The translations under genes were made by a program, and so were the position numbers. A DNA stretch of 64,000 nucleotides from assembly GCA_003427395.1 (NCBI GenBank), contig BFEA01000228.1, positions 904,230-968,229 on the forward strand. The letters are read 5' to 3'. Shown here one piece after another: positions 43,850-54,863 of this stretch (positions within the stretch are counted from its first letter, which is position 1; each line of letters begins with the position of its first letter). This stretch comes from Chara braunii (taxonomy: Eukaryota; Streptophyta; Charophyceae; Charales; Characeae). The notes under the pieces were generated by a model. It was not told the origin of the DNA. It saw only the letters and a program-made list of their open reading frames with translations, and made no database searches.

Positions 43850-44134
43850 ACCAGATGGAAAGCTCTACAGATTGTTGGTTCACACCCCATCACAAGCCAG
43901 CAAAACACCGACGAAACAAAGAAAGGTCTGTCACAGCCAAACATACACTCCGGACACGCCGTTGGCACTAGAGGCACAGCATGGCCGTGTAGTGACGGCC
44001 CCGACCACTGCCACTCGACCTGACCGGAGAAAACCGTACCAGCGTGCTAGCGAAGTCATGGTATATATCATCAAACAGAGCTGCCTGGTAAACCGTAGGC
44101 AGAGAGGGAGAAGAGGTCAAGAAACAAGGGGAGA
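43850..44134. repeat. Unclassified repeat, shared with 60090-60165
   Basis: GGTAAACCGTAGGCAGAGAG with GAGAAGAGG and ACAA words recurs at about 60107-60150. Both copies are preceded by a TATATATC stretch. The word TTTGTGACGATATATATA at 24716 is the reverse complement of the lead-in at 60085, hinting at inverted ends of a small element. Confidence 0.5.
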
Positions 44135-46349
44135 GACTCAAAATGTCATTAGCAGGGTGGCATGGCAATCAGTAATACAACCTAAAGTCAAGGGGGGACT
44201 GGGAATCATTGATCCTGCTACACAAGGAATGACTCTCTCCATCCAATGGATTAAGAGACTATTATTCAACCCACACACCCCCTGGAGTGAGTTGGCATGG
44301 GAACGGGTAAGAAGATTAGCCCCACTAGCCCCAGCTAATATCCACCCAATGACATGGCTAGAAAACAGATCATGGCCTATTCCTAGAAAGCAGTTAAGAG
44401 GTGTAGAGGACCAGGACATCACAAAACGAGATGAAGCTAGAAAGGACCTGAATAAGGATCCGTTTTGGACTAATCTGCTAAAAGTATGGAGAAAGTTCCC
44501 TGTACCAGATAAAGTAGCACCAGATAGATGGGAAGAAATCTCTAGACAACCACTGTTCAATAATGGATGGATTAGAGATTCACAGGGATATGTACTACAC
44601 TGTATGGATTCACCTTGGAAAAGTTGGATCAGGAAGGGCATCCTGCGCATCAAGGATATCTGGAACAAGGAAACTAAGGATTGACTATCATCAAAGGAAT
44701 TGCAATGTAAACTAAGATATTGCCATCATTAAATAGAAGCACTAGACCAGATAATTGAATTGGTTCCCTTGGACTGAATCAGGATCCTCAGGAAAGGACC
44801 TACATTGGAAGAAGGAGATTGGGTGGCCATAAAAAATCAAAGGGATCTGATTGGAAATATTCTGCAAATTAATCCTAATGAGGAAATATTATTGGTCCTA
44901 CATAAGATAGCACAAGATCATATAGTACTACCTAACCCTACGGAGGAAACGAGATGGGTCAATAAGGAACAGGTCTTCAGGATTAGAGAATGAAACAAAG
45001 TGACAAGTGGCTGGCCTTTAAACCTAGCACACCGGTTCAATGTTTGGCACTAGATCCTATCAACTCGGTTTGGACTTCGCCACCAAGGAAGGGTAATAAT
45101 TATAAAAGAGCGCTTCATACCCTATCTGTTAAATCAACGTATAGAATGATGAGACCTAGTATAAATATCAAGGACAGGGTAGGAGATGGATGAAACACTT
45201 AAATTTAAAAAGAAAAAAACTCAAGACAATCAAATTGTTCAAAAATATAAAAATTAAACCAACCAAAATAACTTCACTACAATGGCAGATTGAACATCGT
45301 TGTTTACCAACTAATGACTGGCTGATTAGTAGAACAACTCTAGAACAGAAAGGGTTAGCTCTACCCTGGTGTCGATTCTGTAAATCTGTTTTTCCAACAA
45401 GATTAATTCCCGAAACAATTGAGCATATCTTCCTACAATGCCCAGGGGCAATATGGATGTGGAGGTGGTGGGATAGGATTTGGAATTCATCCCTGGGATT
45501 GGAAAGCTATTTTGCTGGAATCTTGGGTACCACATCCATATGGCGAGTTCACACATAACCTTTTCACGAAGAGGGGTACTCTGGGCCATATGGAGAAGAC
45601 GATGTACTTATGAAATGGAAGGGGCAAGATTGGATGGCCCGGAATTTACGGACTCAATCAAACAGCAAATTCAAACTGTGATTAGAGCACAGTGGGATAA
45701 TGTCAAAGAGAAAATTCAACATTTATACTCATTCAATGAAATTAGAGATCATATTCAGAAATTCAGTCACAGTTGGCTGGGGGGATCACAGGGGGGAAAA
45801 ATAGGCCAGATCAAGAGGAAGGGGGGTGACAGACAGGAGTTTGGAAGTATAAACAATGCTTATTACCTGAAGTTTGAAGAATGGACTGTAGTTGATCCAA
45901 GTATCCCAATGAGGCAGTTATCAGAATTCCCCGACCCATTTTCTCCACAATCAGGATGTTTAGTTCCATGGTCTTGGTATGGAAATGATTGAGGAATTAT
46001 CTCATTATAATGGATTACAAGCTAGCATATTACGGAATTCAGGCGCCCCTTATGAGGGTGAAGAGGCTGGATACATTAGAAATGAGAAGGAAGGAGCAAT
46101 CAGTATGAGCATAAGGACGAGCAGTTCAAGATCATTCGGCTCCCACAATCGGGAGAAGAGGTTCAGTGCTCAGATACCATTGTGGAAATGTGTAACTAAT
46201 GGGACGCTGGACCCGGTTTCCAGCAGGTGCAGCTCCCCACCAATAGATGGAGTGACATGCATAAGGTACACTAGTTGGGGAGATCTGTATCACCTCAACT
46301 AGTACTACCTGCACAGTCTTGTTTGAAAAAAAAAAAAAAAAAAAAAAAA
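44135..46349 (+). pseudogene. LINE (non-LTR retrotransposon) 3' half, 5'-truncated
   Basis: The fragment holds the part of LINE ORF2 after the reverse transcriptase. NVISRVAWQSVIQPKVKGGL starts a conserved post-RT segment (44136-44684). After frame changes, 44805-45193 and 45190-45558 carry the zf-RVT domain: LQWQIEHRCLPTNDWL, then CRFC..EHIFLQC (CX2C..HX4C, 45373-45450) and WMWRWW. 45480-45992 holds a C-terminal segment (SWLGGSQGGKIGQIK, EFPDPF). It needs several frameshifts, so it is dead. The 3' UTR has two small hairpins (46042-46067 and 46206-46224) and a poly(A) tail (46326-46349). Homologous fragments lie at 48939-49845 and 62199-63174. Confidence 0.9.
46206..46250 (+). other. LINE 3'-end hairpin and conserved tail
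   Basis: GCTGGA/TCCAGC (46206-46211, 46219-46224) encloses a 7-nt loop, and AGCTCCCCACCAATAGATGG follows. Further copies: 49581 (worn), 49759-49777, 54012-54030 (one mismatch), 63101-63119, a relic at 60385-60470 and a reverse copy at 61752-61808. Such 3' stem-loops are known recognition sites of some LINE reverse transcriptases. That role is inferred here. Confidence 0.75.
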
Positions 46350-46351
46350 CT

Positions 46352-46815
46352 TTTTTTTTTTTTTTAAAAGGCTAATTCCTTAAGCCCAACGAATTCAATT
46401 ACCTGTCAAATCTGGACAGGATAGCCTTTCAGACCTTTTTCTATTGTATAGTATAGTATTACGGGGAACCCCGTAACAGCCACATCCGTGCTCAAGCCTC
46501 CAACGAGGGAACATGCAGGAGCTGCACCCACCAGCAGGAACATGCGGGCGCTACAGCAGGTGGGCGATACCGGCAAGGGGTCAGCCGGTAGCATCAGGAC
46601 TGAGCTTCTTCGAAGGGCCAGTCACTGTGCCTCCCCTCCGGCCCCCTCCCCCTATGAGGCTCGGCAGTCTCTTCTCAATGCCACTTGGGGGGGCCAACGG
46701 CATATCTTTAGGTGGCGGGCGCCAAGCTTGCCTAGGAAGGTACATGAGGCCAATGGGGACCGAACCCAAGACCTCATGAATGCCACTTGCATGCCTCACC
46801 AACTGACCTAGGCTG
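46352..46815 (-). mobile_element. SINE family B, near full length
   Basis: Minus strand. The head (46743-46815) is tRNA-like, with the A box TAGGTCAGTTGG and a good T arm (TTGGG, loop TTCGGTC, CCCAT). The body of about 380 bp contains GGGGTTCCCCGTAAT and CTGTCCAGATTTGACAGG, and the tail is poly(A) (T run 46352-46366). Its tail meets the LINE poly(A) head to head at 46350. Fragments occur at 15050-15240 and 15790-15960. Confidence 0.78.
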
Positions 46816-48215
46816 CTGGATAAATACTATATTTTCTACAATATACATATAATTTATACTATGCATAATATTCTATTGTTTACTATTATTTAAAAAATAT
46901 TCCTATATTATTTACTGTTGTTGAAATTGGAATTTAAGCTTCAAGGGGCTCAGAGGGGTGCATTACTACGCACAGTCTTTTCTTTTCTTTTTTCTTTTGT
47001 TCTGTTCTTTTCTTTTCTTTTTTTTTCTTTCTCTTTCATTGTATTTTATTTTTATTTTTTCCTTTGCTTTGTGGTTTTTGGTGACGAATTTGAGGCCACA
47101 CTTCACCAGATGTCTTTTATAATGCAATATTTATTTATTTATTATTATTATTATTTTTTTAAAGCCCAGGGTGTTGTAGAGGCCAAGGACCAGACCCGCG
47201 ATGACTGCTGGTAGCGGCAGCCAATGGTCGTCCTGACAGGATAGGCCACCTACCCTACCCATCCCCACGTTAATACTCCCAGCGCACCCCCTGTCCCTAC
47301 TATCCTACCTCAGTGTGACCAGCACTCAGGACCATCACCCTACCAGTATTGAGGGCAACTTGGACCAGACAGTAGTGACAAGGACCAGGGTTGGGCCAAC
47401 CTCCCAGCCCTAGTGAAAGCGGAAGCGGACGAACCTTACCGTACGGGAACTTTGGATGCCAGGCTCATGCAATCTTCTACAGGCCCAATTCAGAGAGTCT
47501 ACCCATCAGGATTACCTAAGCAAGGCAGGCCAGCGCCCGCGGACACATCCTACCGTCCTTCCCCTTTTTTGATGTGACCCTGAGGCAAAAGCAATGCCAG
47601 AATCGGGCCTGGCGTCCCTCACAAAGAAATCGCGGAAGGCGAGACGTCATCGGTCAAGCCCACGAAACAGGACCACCATGCTCGTCTGGCCAACAGGACC
47701 ACCATGCTCGTCTGGCCAAGTGGTATGCATTTCCCCAGTGATCCAGAATCATTGAAACCAAAACAAGGAAGAAAAAGTTAATGACCAAACGATCCTAACA
47801 CAGATAAAAACTACAAAGCAGCCAGTTAAAGGGGTGGAGAGGGTAATTCTGTGAGAGGAACAAATCAGCCAAAAAGCTGCAATCCACAGAGAAATAGAGA
47901 AAGGCAAACAAAATTGAAAAATTACCATAGAAGCCACGACACTGCAGAAAAGTTGTAAAAGACGTATTCACAAACAAGACATCCACAGGCAAAAAGCAGA
48001 GACTGCTACTTGTAAAAGATGTATTCACAAACAAGACATCCAAATGCGAGAAGCAGAGACTGCTACTTATAAACAAAACAGCAAGGGCGAAAAAGTCCCA
48101 ACCGTAAGAATACACAACCAGAGCGCATAGGGGCACATCCTAACAAGAAGAGTAAACACAGGCAATGTTGGATATTTGTCAGAGGAAAAAGTGTGAAAAC
48201 TGCAACTGCGGTCGT
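46816..48215. other. No gene recognised; small duplications
   Basis: CT-rich tract at 46975-47060. AGGACCACCATGCTCGTCTGG occurs twice at 47669-47720 and a unit of about 63 bp is duplicated at 47951-48076. No coding frame of interest. Confidence 0.55.
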
Positions 48216-48463
48216 GCCCCAGTGTCCGAACTTATCTTAACCATGTCGGGGAAGCGCTCCCAGTGTGCATGAAACTTTTCAAGGCTCTGGGAGTAGATCC
48301 TTTGTTGAGAACTCTAAGCGACCATTCGGTCGATATGGTCGCCCCAGTGTCCGAACTTATCTTAACCATGTCGGGGAAGTGCTCCCAGTGTGCATGAAAC
48401 TTTTTCAAGGCTCTGGGAGTCCATCCTTTGTTGAGAACTCAGCGACCATTCGGTCGATATGGT
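48216..48463. repeat. 125-bp tandem duplication
   Basis: GCCCCAGTGTCCGAACTTAT starts units at 48216 and 48341; the two are almost identical. Confidence 0.95.
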
Positions 48464-48548
48464 CTGTTTGATGATGTACTTTGTTTCTGCTCTGACCATT
48501 GGCGGAGTCCATTTCTCCCCTCCTGAAAACCGGCGAGTTTCTGAGCGG

Positions 48549-50940
48549 TCAAAGAGACCACAGTGTCGCAGCTCTTAGACTCTCCTCTGCATAAGTGAGC
48601 GTAGCAGTTCCCTGTTGTCTGTGCGCCAGCGCTCCAAGCAGAATGAATTTGTCGTTCCACCTCGAGGCTGGTTGTGGGACCGGCACCAATCTGCAGTGCC
48701 ACCAGTCCCAAAACGGGCGGGAGAGTTCACAATGCAGCAGCAAGTGTTCCAGGTCTTCCATTCTTGTTCCTGCGCACAGAACACAAAGCAGCAAAGCTTT
48801 GGAGGTTCTTTTCGCACACCAGGTCGCCGTAGGCACCGCCATGTGAGTGACAAGCCACAAGAAGCTGGCTTGTTTCACAACTGCCAAATCCATGAACAAC
48901 TTACAGTACTTTGGGAGAGCCGCAACCAGTTGGGTCAAACTGTTATCACAGCTCAATGGGACAAAGTAAAAGGAAAAATTCAATTTCTGTCGAATAAAAA
49001 AGAAATCCAACAACACATCCAATTATTCAGTGGCGCTTGGCTCGGAGGATCTCAAGGAGGTAAGATTGGACAGATCAAAGAGAGTGGGGTGAGGAGAGAG
49101 AACAGAGGAGAGAATAGCGAAGAAATTCAAAAAGACTACATCCTGATATTCCATGATTGGACAAATGTGGATCCAACGGTACCACTTCGCCCTCTATCAG
49201 AGTTCCCAGATCCCTTCCCACCCTCCTCATTATCCCTGGTCCCCATGAGTTGGTTTGGATACGAAAGAGGAGAATAATGGTATTTGTATGTTGTAACCAG
49301 CTAGACAACATTGTTGGTTCCGGCGGCCATACAAGGCTGAAGAGGCTGATTACAAAATATGTGGTGGGCTTGAAGGGTAGTAAAGCTATAGAATGGGCTG
49401 TTTTCAGGGTGACAGGGGAATTTGAAGTAAAGTCAGGGAGTCTGGAAAGATTGGTCATAGTCAATGCTCACGCTCTAAACTTTCTAGACAGAATCCCCAT
49501 CCGAAAGAGTCTTCTTATCCTCAGATGCGCCAGAAACGTCATCAGCAGTATTTCATGAGGCAACTTGTATTTCAAGGGACGCTGGACCCGCTTTCCAACA
49601 GGATATCTGCATGATTATTTCAGATTGGGCTATAGGAGGTAGTGCTGCTANTAATACCACGGGCATCTGGCGGCCAGGTTCTGGCTGAAGAGGCAGTACT
49701 CCTTTTCTGCATACTTCCTGTTTTTGAACCATGTATCAGTAATACTTGTACGAGGGACGCTGGACCCGTTTTCCAGCAGGTGCAGCTCCCCACCAATAGA
49801 CCGGAGCCAGTAGCTGAGCTGTTAAAAAAAAAAAAAAAAAAAAAAAGTCGGGTCACTGAATCCTGCACCCACCCCGAAGCCATCCAACGCTTGGCCAGTA
49901 TCCAATTAACATCCAAAAGCGGTCTTGAGATCTGGTAGCCGAGACGAGTAGAGTACTGATAAAGAGGCACCCTTCGCCGGTTAGCAAGGCCAGGCTCCCA
50001 ACCCCAGTCCCTAGGATCCACAGTCAATTGCAACGAAGGCACCGCAGTAGAAAAGGGGCGCTGAGCATCAGGGTAATCAAGCATGCAGATCGGGACAAGC
50101 TCAGAAGAGGGGGACAAGGGAAGAGGTTCCACAGCAGGAACAAGGGGGGGTCCAAGGGAATAGGCGGAGGGGAAGACATTCCAACAAGACGTGTGCATAT
50201 CACCATTCCCAGTTATTGTTTCCACTTTCCAGACACAGAACGGCGCCCACTCTGTCCGGTTCTTATACCATCCACCAGAAACAACAGCGGGACCAGTCCG
50301 AAGGACTTGCAGCCACGCCAGCGGGAGCGCTTGCTGCAAGGCTTGCAGGTGCTGGGCCTGTCGCCATAGTCCTGTCAGTAATGGTTCCCACGCTTGAAAG
50401 GGTTTCCCGTCTTTATGACCATGATCCCAAATGTCAGCCACTGTTCCTGTTCCTCTGGACAACCATGCATTCCCAAAAGCGCTCGAACCAAAACACGGAA
50501 ACGGGTCGCCTTGAGGGGACAGAATAAGAGGGTTGTTAAACAGCGATTGGGTGAGTATACGGTCGACAATGAGAGGGGGAGGAGAAAGGCGCGGACAGCA
50601 AGGACGCCACGCCTTTATAATCCTTGCCCAAATGCTATCGGTAATCATTTCGTCAGGTAGTCCAGGTTCAACACTGCGATCCAAGGGAATGTGGTGTCTG
50701 CCATTCCCAGCCTGTTAAAAGGGTGTATTCCGCAAATTGTCTCCGGGCATCCAATGGTCCATTCAATATCGCCCATGGAACCCATCTCGAGAGCTAGGCC
50801 CCTATTTGGTAACAAGGGTCGAGCATCGACAATCCTCCGGCCACCTTGGGCAGGAAGGTCTGGTCCAACTGCTCCTCTTTCCTCAAGTAATGAGTGGCAA
50901 GGTGACGCAGGGTCTGCAATGCAAAATGGTCAAGAGGAAA
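48549..50940 (-). pseudogene. Second LINE, minus strand, split by a nested LINE
   Basis: Read from 50940 downwards: a post-RT segment (FLPKVAGGLSMLD, stop and frameshift near 50790), then an open frame 50684-49849 including AWEPLLTGLWRQ and ILAKRWMASGWVQDSVTR. After the inserted plus-strand LINE (49845-48939) the frame resumes at 48938 with LTQLVAALPKYC, then the zf-RVT domain: FLWLVTHMAVPTATW, CVLC..EHLLLHC (CX2C..HX4C) and FWDWW, to a stop at 48549. The reading frame matches across the insertion. It is GC-richer than the plus-strand LINEs and so belongs to another family. The upstream RT and endonuclease parts are missing. A TTTTC run (50950-51003) lies next to its upstream end. Confidence 0.88.
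48939..49845 (+). mobile_element. 5'-truncated LINE inserted in another LINE
   Basis: Begins inside the ORF2 C terminus (frame to 49277: KIQFLSNKKEIQQHIQLF, AWLGGSQGGKIGQIK, SEFPDPF), homologous to 45660-45992. The 3' UTR carries two copies of each tail hairpin (49322-49346 and 49669-49694; 49581 and 49759-49777) and ends in poly(A) at 49823-49845. The flanks AGTTGGGTCA (48929-48938) and AGTCGGGTCA (49846-49855) form a 10-bp target-site duplication with one difference. Confidence 0.88.
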
Positions 50941-50949
50941 AATCACCCT

Positions 50950-51003
50950 TTTTTCTTTTCCTTTCTTTTCTTTTCTTTTCTTTTCTTTTCTTTTCTTTTT
51001 TTT
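50950..51003. repeat. (TTTTC)n microsatellite
   Basis: Pentanucleotide run abutting the minus-strand LINE. Confidence 0.95.
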
Positions 51004-51065
51004 CCGACGACTCCCCTGGTCAAGTAAGGGACTTGAGACATTATCATTGAACTGATAGATCCCAG

Positions 51066-51688
51066 TAGCATGGTCCCATTAGCAGTCGGATAGTAGTGTG
51101 GCCGATCCAGTGTGACACTGAGTGGCAGCGGCCTGACAGGTTCATTAAAAAATTCTAGGCTGAGCAAACAAACAAAAAAAACAGAAACAGAGACCTCCCA
51201 CCGGAATTCACGGCAGAGTGCTTCCCAGCCATCAGATCACAAATGATCTGATGGTGGTGGTTGCAACAACACTGAACAAAGTAACTGCCACATTTTTTGG
51301 AATACACTCGACTTCTGTCAGCAGTGATCATGACGCCCTCCATATACTCCGTGCTTGAAGGAGGGCTCCGCCCAATGAGATAATTGCACCACAGCAAGCA
51401 AAATACTGAACATCTTCTATCCAGTGGGCCTATGGCAGATCCTACCCTCTTTTGGGGTTGGCCATACCCCCAACGGATTCAAAAGATTCTGGCGGGAAGC
51501 TTCCTTTGCATGGGCATGCCCAGTGTTAAGGAGAGGAGGAGGGAAACAAAGATCTCCTTACTTCTTCGGGTAGTACATGTAAAATACTCACCGTGGGATC
51601 ACGAGTACTGCACGGCAGAGTTTGGGTCACTCAACTGCCACACAAACTCTTTTCTATTCTATCCCGTTGCTAGTGGGACCATGCTCCA
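51066..51688. mobile_element. Possible 620-bp inverted-repeat element
   Basis: A segment of about 30 bp at 51066-51095 (GTAGCATGGTCCCATTAGCA) returns in reverse complement at 51657-51688 (TGCTAGTGGGACCATGCTCC). The interior has no transposase frame. The inner sequences do not pair, so it could be a nonautonomous element or two inverted fragments of one repeat. Confidence 0.5.
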
Positions 51689-51689
51689 G

Positions 51690-51805
51690 GTAATTCAGAG
51701 TTATTCTATTCTGGTCATCTGATGGTATCTGTGGCATCTGGATTTGATCTTGGGTCTGTATTTCAACAGTTTGTGGGACTACCAACTGAGCTAGCCCAGT
51801 CCATA
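51690..51805 (-). mobile_element. SINE family A fragment
   Basis: Minus strand head GGGCTAGCTCAGTTGGTAG (51785-51803), then CCCACAAACTGTTGAAAT as in the other family A copies, and a worn middle (GAATTACCT). The tail is missing or fused with the inverted repeat upstream. Confidence 0.7.
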
Positions 51806-52782
51806 TTTTCTTCTTGTAATGTTTGATAAGGAATTTGGGGTGCCTGTCAGCCAAAACTTTCGAGTCGTAATTCTACACAACTTTCCGCAGTGCAGGCATT
51901 GCGTGGAATTTCATAGCGTGGGTCCAGGCCTTCCGCATGCAATCCACTGGGATAGTTATGGGGAATGAACACCTGTCAGAACCATGCCAGAGAGCCCTAA
52001 GACAAGGCTGCCCCCACCCCCCCTCCCCCTTTCTTTTGTTTCCCCCCCCCTAACTGTTCCCCAGAGGCGAACCTGGACATGTACAGATTATGAGCTATTT
52101 TCCCTAAGGTTTACACCCTAGAAACCCTCAATGTGCTGAGAATGGGGGGGGACTGTGTCTCTACTCCGTGCTCTTGAAGCTTCGAGATATGAAGGGGTGA
52201 GATGGTGGTGGAAGATCGAGGTCCAAGAGTACTTCCACCGAACGCGTCGGAGAGGGTTGCGGGTGTGCAGCTCACCCTTGAACACTGTGCGGGGCAACAG
52301 AGCTTTGCCATTGAGGAAAGTGTCTGCACTAAGAAATTGAGCGAGAGCGGTGGTGTATCAATGATGGTGAGAGCTGGACTGCTGCAGTTTTGTCGAGCGT
52401 TTGGTACTCAGAGTAGAGCTACCCTCTCTTTTTTTTGTGAGGGTACGGAAGTAATAGGAGGTCGGTGACGACTCAGCGGCTAAGTAGGAGCCTGTGGAAA
52501 AGTGAAGTGATGGAGGAAAGCAGAGTTCTGTGGAAAGCAGAGCTCTGTCCAAGGGACACGTGGTAGTCGAGAAAAGAAGAGGATGGGTGGCTTGATATTG
52601 TAGGGCCGCAGAGGCAGTCAGTGGTGTACCGGCCCGATCGCCTGGGAAGTGGGCAAGTGGGCACAGAGCTACATTGAACAGCTCCATCAACAAAATCCTG
52701 AAGGAGTCGTCAAAACTGTCTGAAGGTGAGGCTATAGGGGTCTGCGTGACTACAAGGTTTTACGGAGGAAGTGTACAAAGCA
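51806..52782. other. No gene recognised
   Basis: C-rich tracts near 52010-52050. Frames of 60-110 codons on both strands lack domains. Confidence 0.5.
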
Positions 52783-53198
52783 TACACCACCAGTACTTGG
52801 CCCAGATATCGCCTGCGAAAAAAAATAGAGAAGAACTGTTTCTAGCCGGATGAATTTGGGCGCTCCTGTAGTGACCCGTACATTTCCTTTTACATTGTGG
52901 CTTGTAACAGGCACAACTTTAGGAAGTACTGGTGCCCACCTGTGCCCTATTAAATTCAAATGCGTTCAGAGGCCCACAGAGGATGAAGGAAGGGTCCCCA
53001 AGTATGGGGGGGTTAAACGACCCATACTCGGAGGAATCATTTTGCCAAAGCGCATTTCCCCCTGCGGGCCAAAAAGAAACGAAGCAGCACGGGTACTTTT
53101 TTGGCCGGCACCACCAGCCGTTTTGCTCCGGTAGGCTGAGCCCCGGAAGTCGCAGCGCGCATCAGGGGAAAACGGCTGGGAACGTACTGGTGGTTTAA
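52783..53198. mobile_element. TTAA-family inverted-repeat element, long form
   Basis: The left end ACCACCAGTACTTGGCCCAG (about 52786) and the right end CGTACTGGTGGTTTAA (to 53198) match the family ends. The first 200 bp (AGCCGGATGAATTTGGGC, GTAGTGACCCGTACATTTCC, ACTTTAGGAAGTACT) match 57398-57620. The right part (GGCACCACCAGCC, GCTCCGGTAG) resembles the interior of 56628-56836. Confidence 0.7.
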
Positions 53199-53415
53199 GT
53201 GTTGGAGAGGAGAAAGGCCCTGCCAGTCAGTGAGTGAGAGTCACTGACCCTCACTCGAATGGCCAAGAAGTTATCAGCCAGCATATCTGAGTCGTGGGGA
53301 ATAAGCTCGTTCCCGAAGCGGCAGGGCAGGAGGTTGGTTGCCCTTTTCTCCTTAGAAGGGGCATTTTGGACAGTATTAGATCAGTGAGGGAGTTTCCAGA
53401 ATAAGGGATCTATGC

Positions 53416-53503
<88 letters not shown>

Positions 53504-54001
53504 CAGGTAGCACAGTTGCAATGAACTAGGAGACAAGTTGCAGAACATAAGAGATCCAGAGGAGAAGTGGGCAAAGGTGATCGAGGCAATTCCCAACGTA
53601 TGGAGCCTTACCCTAGCCCCTGAGCACCTGGGCAGCCAAGCGTCTGGGTAAAGAGGAAAAGCATTAATTCCCCATCACATCTCTCGAAGCTGGACATGAC
53701 CTGTCCAGGCAGAAAGCAGAACTGACACATCTCCAACTACAGATGGCACGATGCCCAGGTCTGGGATGAACTCACAGACGCCCAAGCCAGCGCCGGCAAT
53801 GGCCCAAAGACAGAAGCGACAAAGGTATATACGACACAAAAGCTCATACAAGGAGCCCCGGGGCAAAGCGGGATGACACCTGGGGAGGGGGCCAGGGAGA
53901 CAGGATCACACAGATCTTATAAATAGGACAGCAAGATTCTCAACTCATATCCAACACCCCTTCGGCTTCAATAACTCTGTGCTTCAGCCCAATACTGCAA
54001 T
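53199..54001. other. No gene recognised; (GA)n at 53420-53501
   Basis: Contains one long GA run and the duplication GTGAGTGAGAGTCACTGACC near 53230. Otherwise unremarkable. Confidence 0.55.
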
Positions 54002-54130
54002 TTACTGGGACGCAGGACCTGATTTCCAGCAGGTGATGCTCCCCACCAATAGATGGAGCCTTCCAAGTTCCTCGCAGACCCCACTTAAGGTGGGATCCTG
54101 CACTGAAGTCAAAAAACAAAAGAAAGGAAA
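54002..54130 (+). mobile_element. LINE/SINE 3' tail relic
   Basis: GGGACGCAGGACCTGATTTC, CAGCAGGTG and TGCTCCCCACCAATAGATGG match the conserved LINE tail (46206-46250), followed by an A-rich end (54109-54130). No ORF2 sequence precedes it. Confidence 0.65.
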
Positions 54131-54863
54131 GCGAAGGTATCAGAAGCCAATGTTGGGGACCGACAAGGAAACATGTATTTCCTATGAGAAGGTGGTCAGA
54201 CAAGGACTGTCAATCTGACAGCCGGTTGCTCAGACACCTACAAGAGCTTACTTCAAGGGACGGGTGAAGGGTCCGAAGTGGGATTTACTTGGGAAAAAAA
54301 TCATAAATGGATTGGAGGTTTTTTAACCAATTGGAAGCACATTTTTCATGTACAAGCGCATTTTCACTGGTGGAGTGCGCCCGAGCGTGGGTGAGTGTGT
54401 GTAGAAATGTCGGGGGGAAGAGAGTGGGGAGAGGTATGGAACTTATAAGATTACCAAGTGAAAGTAGGTTAGGAGGTTGGAAGCCAAGGCCACAGACTGG
54501 GGACACAGTAAATAGATAAGATTGCTCTCTCTCATTCGTGAGGAGCGTAACGAACCCGGCGCCCGCAAATACTTCGTAGCGCTACGGTCGCGAGCGCATG
54601 GGGAACGAACCAGCCAGTGGGCCTGGCAGTCTTGCTACCCAAGACCTCGAGGTTGACGAGGACGACAGGAGACGTTGACGCCATCGCAGTGTGGAAGGTA
54701 GGTTGACCTAACGGGTATGGTGGAGGCGCGGCGACGCGGGCAGGGTAGGAATACCCTGTAGTCAACGACCAAACGGTGTCCTTGCGAGTGGAGCGCTGTG
54801 AATAACACAAGGTGATCCTGAGGACGATACCAAGGAGATAGGAGATAAGATTTTCAACACACG

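Noticed and set aside
46743-46815. Functional tRNA gene on the minus strand
   Set aside because: A box and T arm are good, but the acceptor and anticodon arms are not, and it is the head of a SINE of about 460 bp with a poly(A) tail.
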